This document shows positions 38,712-48,010 of a stretch of 64,000 bases of DNA, one piece after another. Under the pieces are notes generated by a model. The model made no database searches and was not told the DNA's origin. It saw only the letters and a list, made by a program, of their open reading frames with translations. The DNA lies in NCBI RefSeq assembly GCF_018219155.1, contig NZ_CP056123.1, positions 2,551,505-2,615,504 of the forward strand, given 5' to 3'. Both the position numbers and the translations under genes were made by a program. Position 1 is the stretch's first letter. Each line of letters opens with the position of its first letter. The DNA comes from Moritella sp. 24 (GTDB taxonomy: Bacteria > Pseudomonadota > Gammaproteobacteria > Enterobacterales > Moritellaceae).

Positions 38712-40343
38712 TTAATCATCAAAATGTTGAATGCGTTCATGGATCAGCGCAAAGTCAAATCGTTCGTTACTTGCTAGGCTTATCGCAGTACAAATCATCG
38801 TACTCGCACCATAAGCAACTAAAGAACCTAATAATACGGTGTAGTCACGCAGGAAATCGTGGAAATAGTAAGCGCATAACGCACCAACGATTGAGCCAGC
38901 AATTAACGCAACATTGCGATTTGTAAAACCAAAGAACATTAAACCAATCACAGTACCACCACCAACAGCAGCAATTAATTCTAAGCTAGAAGCCCAAGCG
39001 CCGATCAGTGCGATCCATTCGAAGCGAACCAAGCAAAATAGAATTAAACCACCAAGCACAGCACTTAAGAAAGCGCGGTTGGTGACTCTGTCCCAATAAC
39101 AGCTAGCAATAACAGGGAAAACAAGCGTACCCCATAATGCACCAACAAATACCAGCATCACTAAAATATCAAGAGAGAAACTAGCAAGGATTAAGCCTAG
39201 CGCAGTCGCAACAATCATAGTAACTCGACCGAGTAACAACATTTTTTTATTGTCGATTTTACCTTTCGCTAAATTTTTAGCGTAGATATCAGTCATCACA
39301 ATAGCTGAAAGCGCAGATAAGTCTGAATCCGCAGTTGATGACAAAGAGCCAATAACTAAGATAAAGAGCATGCCAATCGCAACAGGTGGCAAGTAAGCTG
39401 AAGCTACTTGCGGAATAAGGTTGTTTAAGTCCCCATCATGCGGTGTCATACCCATAAATAATGCCATCATACCGAGCATACCTAAGCCGATAACAATTGA
39501 ACCATAACCTAGCGTAGCTGTAATAAATGACGATTTAATAAGGTCTTGGCGAACGGCGAAAAGTCGTTGGGCAATGGTCTGATTACCAATACCATAAGCA
39601 AGAACGGCCACAAAGAAGGGTGCGCCCTGCTCTAGAATCGCTTTCGTCGAGAAAAAGTCAGCTTGTTCAGTGGTGATAATATTGAAGCCTTGCGAAAGTG
39701 CTTCTGAGCCACCCATGCTAAAGTAAATCCAAGGGATTAAGACAATAGCAACAACCATCATGGCAACAACTTGTGCGAAATCGGTTAAGATTGACGCTCT
39801 AAAGCCTGACCATAACGTATAAGATAAAACGCCAATACCCGCGATTAAGACACCAGTTTCAAACGACAATGGTGTTAACACCGATACCAATGCGCCTGCT
39901 GCAGTAAAGTTTACCATTAGGCTGATAACACTACCCACTAGATTTGAAACCGCTAAGATAAGTTGACTTGACGAACCGTGTCTTGCTTGCATTATTTCAG
40001 CTAAAGTACGTGCTCTCGGCGCTAGTTCACGGAAACGTTGTCCGTAGGGATAGATAAATAATATCATTAACGCTCCCCAAAACCCGTAGTGCAAAGAACC
40101 TGATATGCCATATTGGTAACCAGAGCTTGCTGCACCGTAAAAAGAAGCAGCCCAAATCCAGGTCGCAGTCATACTCGCAGCGGCTATTCCGAATCCAACG
40201 GCACCATTCGCCACCATGTAGCCATCAACACTGCTCGATTTTTTTGAAACTAAGGTAGAGAAGAGAAAAGTAAGGCCGTAAAAGCCAACTAAGAGCATGA
40301 GGGTAGTACTTATTGAAAATTGATAAAACACTTGGTCTAACAT
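38712..40343 (-). CDS. sodium:solute symporter (SSS family)
   Basis: This 543-residue inner-membrane protein has about thirteen hydrophobic segments. AAGGAGA precedes the ATG. SSS-family blocks are visible: GFGIAAASMTATWIWAASF near the N-terminus and GSLSSTADSDLSALSAIVMTD in the middle, the latter containing the conserved Ser/Thr of the second sodium site. These carriers move a solute such as an organic acid, urea or an amino acid with sodium. The substrate is not clear from sequence. It is followed by a 39-residue membrane protein that may be its partner. Confidence 0.9.
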   Translation of the reverse strand: MLDQVFYQFSISTTLMLLVGFYGLTFLFSTLVSKKSSSVDGYMVANGAVGFGIAAASMTATWIWAASFYGAASSGYQYGISGSLHYGFWGALMILFIYPYGQRFRELAPRARTLAEIMQARHGSSSQLILAVSNLVGSVISLMVNFTAAGALVSVLTPLSFETGVLIAGIGVLSYTLWSGFRASILTDFAQVVAMMVVAIVLIPWIYFSMGGSEALSQGFNIITTEQADFFSTKAILEQGAPFFVAVLAYGIGNQTIAQRLFAVRQDLIKSSFITATLGYGSIVIGLGMLGMMALFMGMTPHDGDLNNLIPQVASAYLPPVAIGMLFILVIGSLSSTADSDLSALSAIVMTDIYAKNLAKGKIDNKKMLLLGRVTMIVATALGLILASFSLDILVMLVFVGALWGTLVFPVIASCYWDRVTNRAFLSAVLGGLILFCLVRFEWIALIGAWASSLELIAAVGGGTVIGLMFFGFTNRNVALIAGSIVGALCAYYFHDFLRDYTVLLGSLVAYGASTMICTAISLASNERFDFALIHERIQHFDD

Positions 40344-40854
40344 AGGTCTCCTTGGGGGTTATAGTTATGGCAGCAATTAAAATATGTGTGGGAGGGAGGG
40401 GAAGCAATGGCATTTCCTATGCACTTTCGCTATTCACATTTTAAGAGTTGCAGAACTTAACTATACATGATTTCCCATGTAAAAACCGAAGCGATGAGAA
40501 TTTGAGTAGTATTCACTAACTCTGAAACACCCATTATGACGCCATTTATACAGCTTAAACGCTCTAATTAACCAACCGACTATGCTAACACTACATTGAA
40601 TTCATTGATAAAATGATTCACTTCGTCAATAATTAAGATTAGAGAAAAACATGCTACTTTAGTATGATAAAATATTTAAAAAAATGGCAATAAAAATGCA
40701 GAAATGTTAATAAATTCATAATTTTCACTGCATTTTTAGCAATGCGAATGCATTTATTAAGCCAATTCAACAAACGAGCACCTTTCTCAGATAACGTATT
40801 AAAGTCCCCAAAATAGCGACGTTATGAAAAACTGACTTCTTTTACTCGGCATAC
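40344..40854. other. intergenic region upstream of the symporter
   Basis: About 510 AT-rich bases without a convincing frame lie between the symporter start and the end of the chaperone-like gene. I recognise no operator or clear terminator for the sphingomyelinase unit. Confidence 0.5.
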
Positions 40855-41817
40855 CTAAGCACTAAAAAAATCAAGTCGATATTGATATAAACGCTCTGCT
40901 TTATACACCAGCCAATCTTCGTCACTCATCGTTTTCTTTGACGTAGCACGTTCATTAGCAAGCTCGACTTCAAGGGCATTTAACCCTTGTTGATAATCTG
41001 CCACTTCTTGCTGTTGCTGATCAACTTGTTCAGTTCTATTTACAATTGCTTGTTGCTCATTGCCCGTTAGGTATTTGTTTGCCAATTGAGATTTAATGCG
41101 AACGGCTTCATTCTCAGGCATTGATGCGGGGATTAAATTTACGGCCTCTTCGTATTTTGCATTATCAGAATCGAGAGAAAAACGGTCTAACTCCTCCCCT
41201 AGTTCCTCTAACATTGCATTGTATTCATTCATAAAACCATCAGCACTCAAAGCCTGATTAAAACGACTGTCAGGATCTGCTAACAATAAGCGATAATCAT
41301 AATAAGCATCTTGATCTTCAAACAGTAAGTGAGCATCAGCACCCCATACTTGCTCACGTATGCTTTTCACATGGGCTATTTTATCTGCCAAACTGGATGA
41401 CTGGCTTATTAACGACGACCCCATCAAACGCTGCTCAGTCTGTTGATTATCAAAGAAGTTAAGTAACAACTGATAACGGTTTTCATCAAGTATTAACTGT
41501 TGTTGAACGAGTAATTCATCACAATTATTTTGTTGACGGCATAGCTGCCAAAATGACGTTATCGCGCTCATTAACGCTTGTCCCTTCGCTTCTTGTAATC
41601 GATTTTTTTGCTCAGTAGAGCCATGACTTTGTGGCTTCCCATTAGTCTGATCGTCTGTCTCCGCGATTATATTTGGTTGGACTCTTGAATGATCTGAATC
41701 CGGTAATGCAGGGCTCACGATTATTTGCTTAACGGAGTTCAGTTCATTTTCATTAGTGATGAAGAAAAAAACGCTGCCGATAAAGGCAACGCTTATCAAT
41801 AATAACGGCATCCGCAT
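40855..41817 (-). CDS. lipase-chaperone-like (Lif family) protein coupled to sphingomyelinase
   Basis: This 320-residue protein has an N-terminal membrane anchor (PLLLISVAFIGSVFFFIT), a low-complexity linker, and then a long helical region. The block SIREQVWGADAHLLFEDQDAY resembles the helical core of steric lipase chaperones, and the Gln/Glu-rich helices at the end fit too. The usual RxxFDYFLSA motif is not visible; the equivalent region reads SAITSFWQLCRQQNNCDELL, with a Cys pair. Its start shares one base with the sphingomyelinase stop (TAATG), so the two are made together. I infer a periplasmic foldase for that enzyme. The family assignment is by pattern only. Confidence 0.7.
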   Translation of the reverse strand: MRMPLLLISVAFIGSVFFFITNENELNSVKQIIVSPALPDSDHSRVQPNIIAETDDQTNGKPQSHGSTEQKNRLQEAKGQALMSAITSFWQLCRQQNNCDELLVQQQLILDENRYQLLLNFFDNQQTEQRLMGSSLISQSSSLADKIAHVKSIREQVWGADAHLLFEDQDAYYDYRLLLADPDSRFNQALSADGFMNEYNAMLEELGEELDRFSLDSDNAKYEEAVNLIPASMPENEAVRIKSQLANKYLTGNEQQAIVNRTEQVDQQQQEVADYQQGLNALEVELANERATSKKTMSDEDWLVYKAERLYQYRLDFFSA

Positions 41818-43154
41818 TAACGGATCTCCGCTTTAACCGGAAAATGATCGGATAAGTTCCAATGCTTCCATAAACTTGCAACCGTAGTACGCGGTACTTT
41901 GACTGTGTTTATGTTTTCGTTACGCTTGGAAAATTCATTACTGACAACGATATAATCAAGGTATTCGATATTTTCACCACCCGATAACGCGCTTCCAGCA
42001 TACGCATTGATACGCGGATCAAACGTTGATTCTGTATAACCTGCATATTGCGGTTCACCTGCGCTCAGGTTGGTAAACATCTGCTGATAATCAGTCGGAA
42101 ATTTACGCTTGTTCACATTAAAGTCGCCACCATAAACAACCGTATCAGTCGCTGGGATATTCTGAGTGTGTGCAAATTCACGGATCTGACGGAATTGACG
42201 CTGGCGGTAATCACGAGCAGTATCTGTATCGAACGACGCTGTATGCGTTGCAAATACATGATACGCCTTACCATTCTTGATTACTTCGGCATAATTAACG
42301 CCTTTGTCTGCAAAGCAATCGGTACCAGAACAATCTGGATAAACATATTGGCCTTCATTAACAATCGGATAGCGACTCACAATAGTGACACCACCGTCAT
42401 ACACATTGATACCAGATTGATCTAACATTTTCGTTTGGTATGGGTATTCCTTAGCAAGATCACGTAAGAACGAATCACGGCCAGAAGCAAATACTTCTTG
42501 AAGCATAAGTACATCATAGCCTTTCAAATGCTTAGGGATCTCCTGAAAACGATCACCAATATGTTTTGCAATAACAGGTAAAGCCCAAACGTTATACGAC
42601 ATAACTTTAAGTGTATCAGCGTCGTTAACAGGCTGCTCATCAATTCTTTGTGGGGTAATACTGTAATAAATATCATCATAACGACCAGTTGCACTCGCTT
42701 TAAAAGCGATTTCAGTATTACTGCTGTTACTGTCATATTGCGACTGATAGCGGTAAGTATCGCGATCATCAGCCCAATTCAAGCTTACATCATTCGCACT
42801 CGCACCGTGTTCAAGCGATGATTTATACCAATATCCTTTCACTTGCTGTAATAACGACAGCGACTCGCCATTTTCATTCGTTACAAGTGTTTCGAACTGA
42901 TAAGTATCACCCGATTTAACCCCTTCCCAGCGATTAAAACTTAATACCATTTTAGTTTCCCAAGGTTTAAGTGTCTGCACATGTTGCTGCCACTCCGAAC
43001 CTTCTTCAAGCAAATCTGAACCAGTATGACTAACTTGAATCGCCATCGTTTGATTGGAGTTATTAGTCAAATAGATATCACTGTCGGCAAGTACAGACGC
43101 ACTCATAAGACAAGTAAGGCAAGTTGTTGTTATTGTTTTTTTTAGTGTATTCAC
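41817..43154 (-). CDS. secreted sphingomyelin phosphodiesterase (DNase I-fold)
   Basis: I choose the GTG at 43154: AAAGGA lies six bases upstream and it starts a clean signal peptide (VNTLKKTITTTCLTCLMSASVLA), giving 445 residues. Residues about 24-170 form an extra N-terminal beta-rich domain. The exonuclease-endonuclease-phosphatase fold follows, with metal and catalytic motifs MSYNVWALP (Asn188), LQEVF (Glu220), YGGDFNVNK and NLSDHFPV. This set is typical of bacterial neutral sphingomyelinases such as staphylococcal beta-toxin, which cleave sphingomyelin to ceramide. It acts outside the cell, likely on host or detrital membranes. It is translationally coupled to the chaperone-like gene. 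Confidence 0.88.
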   Translation of the reverse strand: MNTLKKTITTTCLTCLMSASVLADSDIYLTNNSNQTMAIQVSHTGSDLLEEGSEWQQHVQTLKPWETKMVLSFNRWEGVKSGDTYQFETLVTNENGESLSLLQQVKGYWYKSSLEHGASANDVSLNWADDRDTYRYQSQYDSNSSNTEIAFKASATGRYDDIYYSITPQRIDEQPVNDADTLKVMSYNVWALPVIAKHIGDRFQEIPKHLKGYDVLMLQEVFASGRDSFLRDLAKEYPYQTKMLDQSGINVYDGGVTIVSRYPIVNEGQYVYPDCSGTDCFADKGVNYAEVIKNGKAYHVFATHTASFDTDTARDYRQRQFRQIREFAHTQNIPATDTVVYGGDFNVNKRKFPTDYQQMFTNLSAGEPQYAGYTESTFDPRINAYAGSALSGGENIEYLDYIVVSNEFSKRNENINTVKVPRTTVASLWKHWNLSDHFPVKAEIR

Positions 43155-43243
43155 ATCAAATCCTTTGATTGTTGTTATCGCGAACACGAGACTAAATTAA
43201 CAACATGACAGTTTAAATACAAAAACACTAAATGTTTTATAGC

Positions 43244-43282
43244 GATCACAGTTAAGCAGAATGATCGATGAAAACTGTGATC
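43244..43282. repeat. perfect 10-base inverted repeat upstream of sphingomyelinase
   Basis: GATCACAGTT (43244-43253) and AACTGTGATC (43273-43282) are exact inverted copies 19 bases apart, about 90 bases upstream of the sphingomyelinase GTG. Each arm contains TGTGATC, a CRP half-site sequence, so this could be an operator or a leader hairpin. Bases 43155-43565 hold no gene. Confidence 0.5.
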
Positions 43283-43565
43283 TTCGATAATAAACGCCAA
43301 AGTAAGAATTAATAGCAATATCAAAGGAAAGAAATGTAAAAATTAAACAATAAATTACGCATTTAAAATGTTGAATTTAAAATAGAAGTAGATGATAAAT
43401 AGAAACAATCAATATGTACGCTTTTACATTGTATATTTATGATGCGAGCAAAACGTGATTTAAATTAAATTCAAAAAAGTATTTGCTGTTATGACATTTT
43501 TTTCACCCAAACAGTTTATAATGCCGTCATATTTCACCTTTAAACCATAAAGCACACGGAGAATC

Positions 43566-44483
43566 ATGAGTAAAGTTTCTATCTTTTTAAAAGGCATGGC
43601 AATGGGCGCAGCAGATGTTGTACCTGGCGTGTCAGGCGGTACGATAGCCTTCATCACCGGAATTTACGATACTCTGTTAGGTAGTATTAGTCGCATTACA
43701 CCAAGTCTTATCGGCATGATCAAAAAGGATGGTCTAAAAGCAGCCTTTGATTATATCAATGGTACATTCCTGATCGTATTATTAGCGGGTATTTTGACCA
43801 GTATTTTGACATTAGCACGTGTTATTACGTGGATGCTAAATACCCACCCTATTCCACTGTGGTCTTTCTTCTTTGGTTTAATCATCATCTCGGTTAACCA
43901 TATGTTTAAGCAGGTTGAGTACTGGAAAGTTAACCGCTTTATCGCTGTACTTGCTGGTATTGCTTTTGCCTATTGTATTACTGTACTGCAACCACTTAAT
44001 CTTGAACCGACTTCGATTAATATCTTACTGGCTGGATCAATTGCGATCTGTGCAATGATTTTACCGGGTGTTTCTGGTAGCTTCATTTTGTTAATGCTTG
44101 GTATGTACACACCGATCCTTGCTGCTGCGAAGTCTCTCGATATTATAACACTGGGCACGTTTGCAGCAGGTTGCGCCATTGGTATTCTGACATTCTCACA
44201 TGTACTGACATGGGTACTAAAGCATTACCGCGATATCGCGCTGACGTTTTTAACTGGATTGATGATTGGTACACTTGGCAAACTATGGCCGTGGAAAGAA
44301 ACATTAACATGGCGCACAAACTCAAAAGGTCTTGAGGTTCCGCTATTAGAACGTAATCTGTCACCTTTTAGTTTTGAAGACATCACAGGTCAGCCAGCAT
44401 TACTCGCTTATGCGATTGTTGCTATGCTTACTGCGATTGTGCTTATTTTAATATTAGAAAAAACAGCAAAAAAAACCGCTTAA
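43566..44483 (+). CDS. popT: DUF368 undecaprenyl-phosphate translocase PopT
   Basis: This 305-residue polytopic inner-membrane protein starts KGMAMGAADVVPGVSGGTIA, the hallmark of DUF368, and repeats the pattern later as GAMILPGVSGSFILL-type sequence (residues about 160-180, CAMILPGVSGSF). Members named PopT recycle undecaprenyl phosphate across the membrane for cell-wall synthesis (known of the family). A GGAGA ribosome site is present, and an extended -10 like sequence (TATAAT at 43517-43522) lies upstream. It is a single gene with its own terminator. Confidence 0.9.
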   Translation: MSKVSIFLKGMAMGAADVVPGVSGGTIAFITGIYDTLLGSISRITPSLIGMIKKDGLKAAFDYINGTFLIVLLAGILTSILTLARVITWMLNTHPIPLWSFFFGLIIISVNHMFKQVEYWKVNRFIAVLAGIAFAYCITVLQPLNLEPTSINILLAGSIAICAMILPGVSGSFILLMLGMYTPILAAAKSLDIITLGTFAAGCAIGILTFSHVLTWVLKHYRDIALTFLTGLMIGTLGKLWPWKETLTWRTNSKGLEVPLLERNLSPFSFEDITGQPALLAYAIVAMLTAIVLILILEKTAKKTA

Positions 44484-44511
44484 CATGATGCCTTAACATT
44501 TTAAGCAAATA

Positions 44512-44545
44512 GAACGGCCAAAATGATATCTCCTTTTGGTCGTTC
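44512..44545 (+). terminator. terminator after popT
   Basis: GAACGGCCAAAA (44512-44523) pairs with TTTTGGTCGTTC (44534-44545) with one G-U pair, 28 bases after the stop. Confidence 0.75.
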
Positions 44546-44923
44546 AGTTAGTTCCCTCTCACATAAACGCCTGCATCAATTTATATCCATATCTTTCAAA
44601 TCTAATACCTATTTAGTCTTAAGTACTAGCTAGAGTAATTAATCAACTGATTGTTATTTATGAACATGACATAACGCATAATTGTTGTGCATGAGATTAA
44701 AAATGGTTAGCCCCTGCTTTCATTAAAACATATATATACCAATAAGCCGTTAATGTGGTTTTTCACCATTAACATCCGATCTTAAATGAGATAATGAACT
44801 TTAAAATCATATAATTAACGTTTATCACACCACCTTGATATTTTGACAAAAAAAAGCCTTAAAAGTACGCTTCTTCACAGTTATTCATCTGAAATTTATC
44901 ACGATTATACTTAAGGAAAAGTT
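44546..44923. other. intergenic region upstream of TraT-like gene
   Basis: About 380 AT-rich bases with no convincing gene. AAGGA is visible just before the ATG at 44924. No operator was recognised. Confidence 0.5.
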
Positions 44924-45670
44924 ATGAAATCATTACGGGTTCTCATGTTGGGGGTATTCTTTACATCTCTAATAGGCTGTTCTGCAATCACTACCGTCAT
45001 CAAAAAACAAGACTTGGTCGTTGACGCGAAACTATCTCATTCCGTTATTTTAGAACCCATGATGTTGTCAGATCGAATCGTTTATGCACAAGTAAGGGAT
45101 ATGAGTGGGAACAGCTTACGAAAATCATTCCAAAAAGCGCTCGAAAAAGAGCTCGCACTTGAAGGTATTCAGGTAACAAAAGATCCTAAAGCTGCAAACT
45201 TGATGTTAAACGCAACAATCATTCAAGCTGGTAAAACAACAGCTGAAGATGCCAACCAAGCTCTCTCTGCAGGTGTTCAATCAGCACTTGCTGGCGGTGC
45301 GATTGCTGGATTAGCAGGTCAAAACTTTGCCACAGCAGCAGCCATTGGTTTAGCGGCTGGCGCAGTGGGCTTTGTAGCGGATAGCCTTATCGAAGATACT
45401 TATTATTCGTTTGTAATGGATGTTCAATTACGTGAACGCCCGTTAGAAGGTGACTCTATTTCGAACGCGATAGATAATTCAACAAACAAATCAACGGCTG
45501 TTTCGAATTCAAAGTCGAGTAGTACAGTACAACGTGGTCAGAATTACAACTGGATTGTTCATGATTCAAGAATTGTATCAACAGCAAATCAAATGAACCT
45601 GACACTTGAAGAAGCAATGCCGCTTGTAACAACGAAAACAGTATCAAGTTTAACGAACATGATGTTGTAA
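44924..45670 (+). CDS. TraT-like outer-membrane lipoprotein
   Basis: This 248-residue protein has lipobox LIGC (lipidated Cys19) after a signal MKSLRVLMLGVFFTSLIG. The following CSAITTVIKKQDLVVDAKL, the glycine/alanine-rich membrane-like segment (SALAGGAIAGLAG, AAAIGLAAGAVGFVAD), and DSLIEDTYYSFVMDVQLRER all parallel TraT. TraT is the plasmid-encoded surface-exclusion and serum-resistance lipoprotein. No conjugation genes are nearby, so this is probably a chromosomal family member with an envelope role. A Ser/Asn-rich insert lies near residues 185-205. Confidence 0.88.
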   Translation: MKSLRVLMLGVFFTSLIGCSAITTVIKKQDLVVDAKLSHSVILEPMMLSDRIVYAQVRDMSGNSLRKSFQKALEKELALEGIQVTKDPKAANLMLNATIIQAGKTTAEDANQALSAGVQSALAGGAIAGLAGQNFATAAAIGLAAGAVGFVADSLIEDTYYSFVMDVQLRERPLEGDSISNAIDNSTNKSTAVSNSKSSSTVQRGQNYNWIVHDSRIVSTANQMNLTLEEAMPLVTTKTVSSLTNMML

Positions 45671-45690
45671 ATAGCTTATAAGCAATGAGT

Positions 45691-45722
45691 TAGATAAGAA
45701 GTCATACGTTACTTCTTATCTA
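45691..45722. terminator. bidirectional terminator between traT-like gene and lifO
   Basis: TAGATAAGAAGT (45691-45702) pairs perfectly with ACTTCTTATCTA (45711-45722) around an eight-base loop, between two convergent genes. Confidence 0.8.
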
Positions 45723-45788
45723 ATTCGTCTTATTTTATTCATCAAATAACCTTACGATTAATCAGCACAGCCTATCTATAATGCTTAC

Positions 45789-46676
45789 TTAACCATTATT
45801 TTTACTGTCATTAATTCGTTCCAACGCTTTAATCCTACGTAATTGTGCAGTAGAAAAACTGACCTCACGTAAATCTGTTATCGCGAGTGCTAGTTCTTCA
45901 GCTGTTAAGCTGTCATCCGCTATTAGCTGTTGACGCTCGACTAAATAACGATCAACCTTAGTGTTAAAGACTTCAACCCGAGTATCCAATTCTGCTAAGC
46001 GCTCTGCACCGTCAGCTCCAACTAATTCTTGACGTATTAGGTATTGATCTTGCGCATCCAAACCTTGCGTATTAGCTAGCGCACCAATGAGGGCCTCATT
46101 ACGATAGGTTACTTGCTCTTCTTCTGGAAGCAACTGTAATTCTTGTTGCCATAATGCATTAAACTCCTCTCCCGATACGGCTATTTGTTGAAGCTCAATC
46201 TTTTTCAATGCGCTCGTTCTAAGCTTATTTTCTTCACCGAACAATAATTCCTGTTGTTCAAGCGTAAAGAACTGAAGCTGAGCCGCAAGTAATTTATCAT
46301 TGAGAGCGGTCAGTTCATCTAAACCAAACTCCACCGAATTTGTATCAGACTCTAATGTCTGTAAATAAGTTTTATAATTAATATATTGCTGAAACAATAC
46401 CTTATCAATTTGCTGGTCAGCAGGACGCAATAAATTGAATTGAATAAATTGTGCTTGTAAATTACCTAGATCTTTATCTTCTACACCCGATAAAAAATAC
46501 TCAAACGTGTCACGTTCCGATGTTGCATCAATCGACGTATCTTGCTGTGATTGCTGCACTGTATTTTCAACATCAGAGTGTTCAAAGCTAAGACTTGGTC
46601 CATTATTCCACTGATAGGTAAAGATCGCAGTACCCACTGCGATTAACATTACAGAAGTAACTGCGATCTTATTCAT
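45789..46676 (-). CDS. lifO: lipase chaperone (steric foldase)
   Basis: This 295-residue protein has an N-terminal membrane anchor (residues about 4-20) and then the Lif motif R55-D-T-F58-E-Y60-F-L-S, close to the RxxFDYFLSA consensus that contacts the lipase. The rest is Gln/Glu/Leu-rich helices with the LLFGEENKLRT block. It folds the lipase in the periplasm before secretion by the type II system (known of family). It begins two bases after the lipase stop, with its ribosome site inside the end of the lipase gene, so the two are coupled. Confidence 0.92.
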   Translation of the reverse strand: MNKIAVTSVMLIAVGTAIFTYQWNNGPSLSFEHSDVENTVQQSQQDTSIDATSERDTFEYFLSGVEDKDLGNLQAQFIQFNLLRPADQQIDKVLFQQYINYKTYLQTLESDTNSVEFGLDELTALNDKLLAAQLQFFTLEQQELLFGEENKLRTSALKKIELQQIAVSGEEFNALWQQELQLLPEEEQVTYRNEALIGALANTQGLDAQDQYLIRQELVGADGAERLAELDTRVEVFNTKVDRYLVERQQLIADDSLTAEELALAITDLREVSFSTAQLRRIKALERINDSKNNG

Positions 46677-46678
46677 GT

Positions 46679-47620
46679 TTATAGGCCTTGTAATTGTAAA
46701 CGGTTAGCGTGTTGACGATATAAGGTTTTTGGATCTGTCTCAAACAAATGATGAATACCAAGTGTATGGTTAATTTCATCAACGTGATTCATATCATAAT
46801 CATCTCGGATCACTTTACCCAAGTGCGAGCTACATGCAGATACCAAACCATCATTCGGTTCACTAAACGCAGAGCCTGTTAACATAAGTGCTGCATCGAT
46901 AGGATCTAACAAGTTAGTGAAGTTGGCCGTGCCGCTCCATGAGTAATAATAAACGCCATTATTAGCGACATACTCACCTTCTCCACATGCTGTTGTTGGA
47001 ATACCTTCAGGATATGATTGATTAAATTCTAACGATTTTTTAGTTGTTAACGCTTCTAACGCGGCAATTGGATCTTGTGGTAAGTTTCCACCACCTGATA
47101 GGAAGTTAATAAGATCACTAAAAGCAGCTGTTATCGCAACAACTAACTCTTCAGAGATTGATCCTTCAGGTACTTCATCACGTATAATATCAGCAATAAG
47201 CGAACCTTTATTAACACCGCCGATGCTGGTTACTGATGCCACATATTGTGGTGCAACAGATGCAACATAACGTGATGTTGGTCCACCGTGGCTATGCCCA
47301 ATTAGGTTAACTTTATCTGCGCCTGTCGCCGCTACAATCTGTTGAACCTGTGCTAATAACTGCTCACCACGTTCTTCAGTACTATTCGCTGCCGACACCT
47401 GAGCAACGTAGACAGTGGCACCACTTCGCGTTAATGCACGTGAAACACCATAGAAATAATCAATCCCAATAATAGAGTCAAAGCCAAAAAGCCCATGCAC
47501 TAATACAATCGGGTATTTTGTTTCTGTGTAGCCTTTTTGGCTAGAACTTCCAATTAAGCCACCAGCATGACTATTAAACACCATTATGCACAACGTAAAA
47601 AATGTAAGAATCCGTTTCAT
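46679..47620 (-). CDS. secreted triacylglycerol lipase, family I (Pseudomonas-type)
   Basis: This 313-residue protein has signal peptide MKRILTFFTLCIMVFNSHA and the oxyanion loop PIVLVHGLFGFD. The nucleophile elbow is GHSHGG with Ser110. Asp257 (EPNDGLV) and His279 (MNHV) complete the triad; their 22-residue spacing equals that of P. aeruginosa LipA (Asp229-His251). Two Cys (211-213 region and SACSS) can form the usual disulfide. It hydrolyses long-chain triacylglycerols outside the cell and depends on the chaperone encoded directly after it. AAGGA precedes the start, and a CRP-like site lies about 107 bases upstream. Confidence 0.93.
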   Translation of the reverse strand: MKRILTFFTLCIMVFNSHAGGLIGSSSQKGYTETKYPIVLVHGLFGFDSIIGIDYFYGVSRALTRSGATVYVAQVSAANSTEERGEQLLAQVQQIVAATGADKVNLIGHSHGGPTSRYVASVAPQYVASVTSIGGVNKGSLIADIIRDEVPEGSISEELVVAITAAFSDLINFLSGGGNLPQDPIAALEALTTKKSLEFNQSYPEGIPTTACGEGEYVANNGVYYYSWSGTANFTNLLDPIDAALMLTGSAFSEPNDGLVSACSSHLGKVIRDDYDMNHVDEINHTLGIHHLFETDPKTLYRQHANRLQLQGL

Positions 47621-47726
47621 TTATCTATCCTTATTATTTAATTTGAGACATCATTTCTGAGCATCAGATTTGACTTTTTATTCAAGTAAAAACAAGCTGA
47701 TAGTACAAAGTGAAATGAAAAATAAA

Positions 47727-47742
47727 TGTGATAAAGATCAAT
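47727..47742. promoter_or_regulatory. CRP-like site upstream of lipase
   Basis: TGTGA-TAAAGA-TCAAT, within AAATGTGATAAAGATCA, matches the CRP consensus TGTGA-N6-TCACA at 8 of 10 positions and also the flanking AAA and GATCA. It is about 107 bases upstream of the lipase start. Confidence 0.45.
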
Positions 47743-48010
47743 TCATTAATGTGGATTAATCATGTATAAAAATACATATTGATTGCATTTGTAATATACC
47801 GATTAAAATATGGTATTTAAATCTGATTACGAAGAACATTTTAAGAAAAGCAACACAACCCACAAGCCTAGTACTACTTTGTGAATACTTACTTCTAATT
47901 TTTCTACATTTAAGAAAAGAGTTAAAAAGAGAGTGAAATAGAGAGAGAAACAGAATTTAGTAACATATTACTTAGTATGTATATGTTTAATATACATACT
48001 AAGTGAATAA
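47743..48010. other. spacer between lipase promoter region and nrfF
   Basis: No gene is visible in this AT-rich stretch. A short inverted repeat of ACTTAGTATGTATAT-type sequence lies near 47970-48002, just after the nrfF stop on the minus strand, and may end that transcript. Confidence 0.45.
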
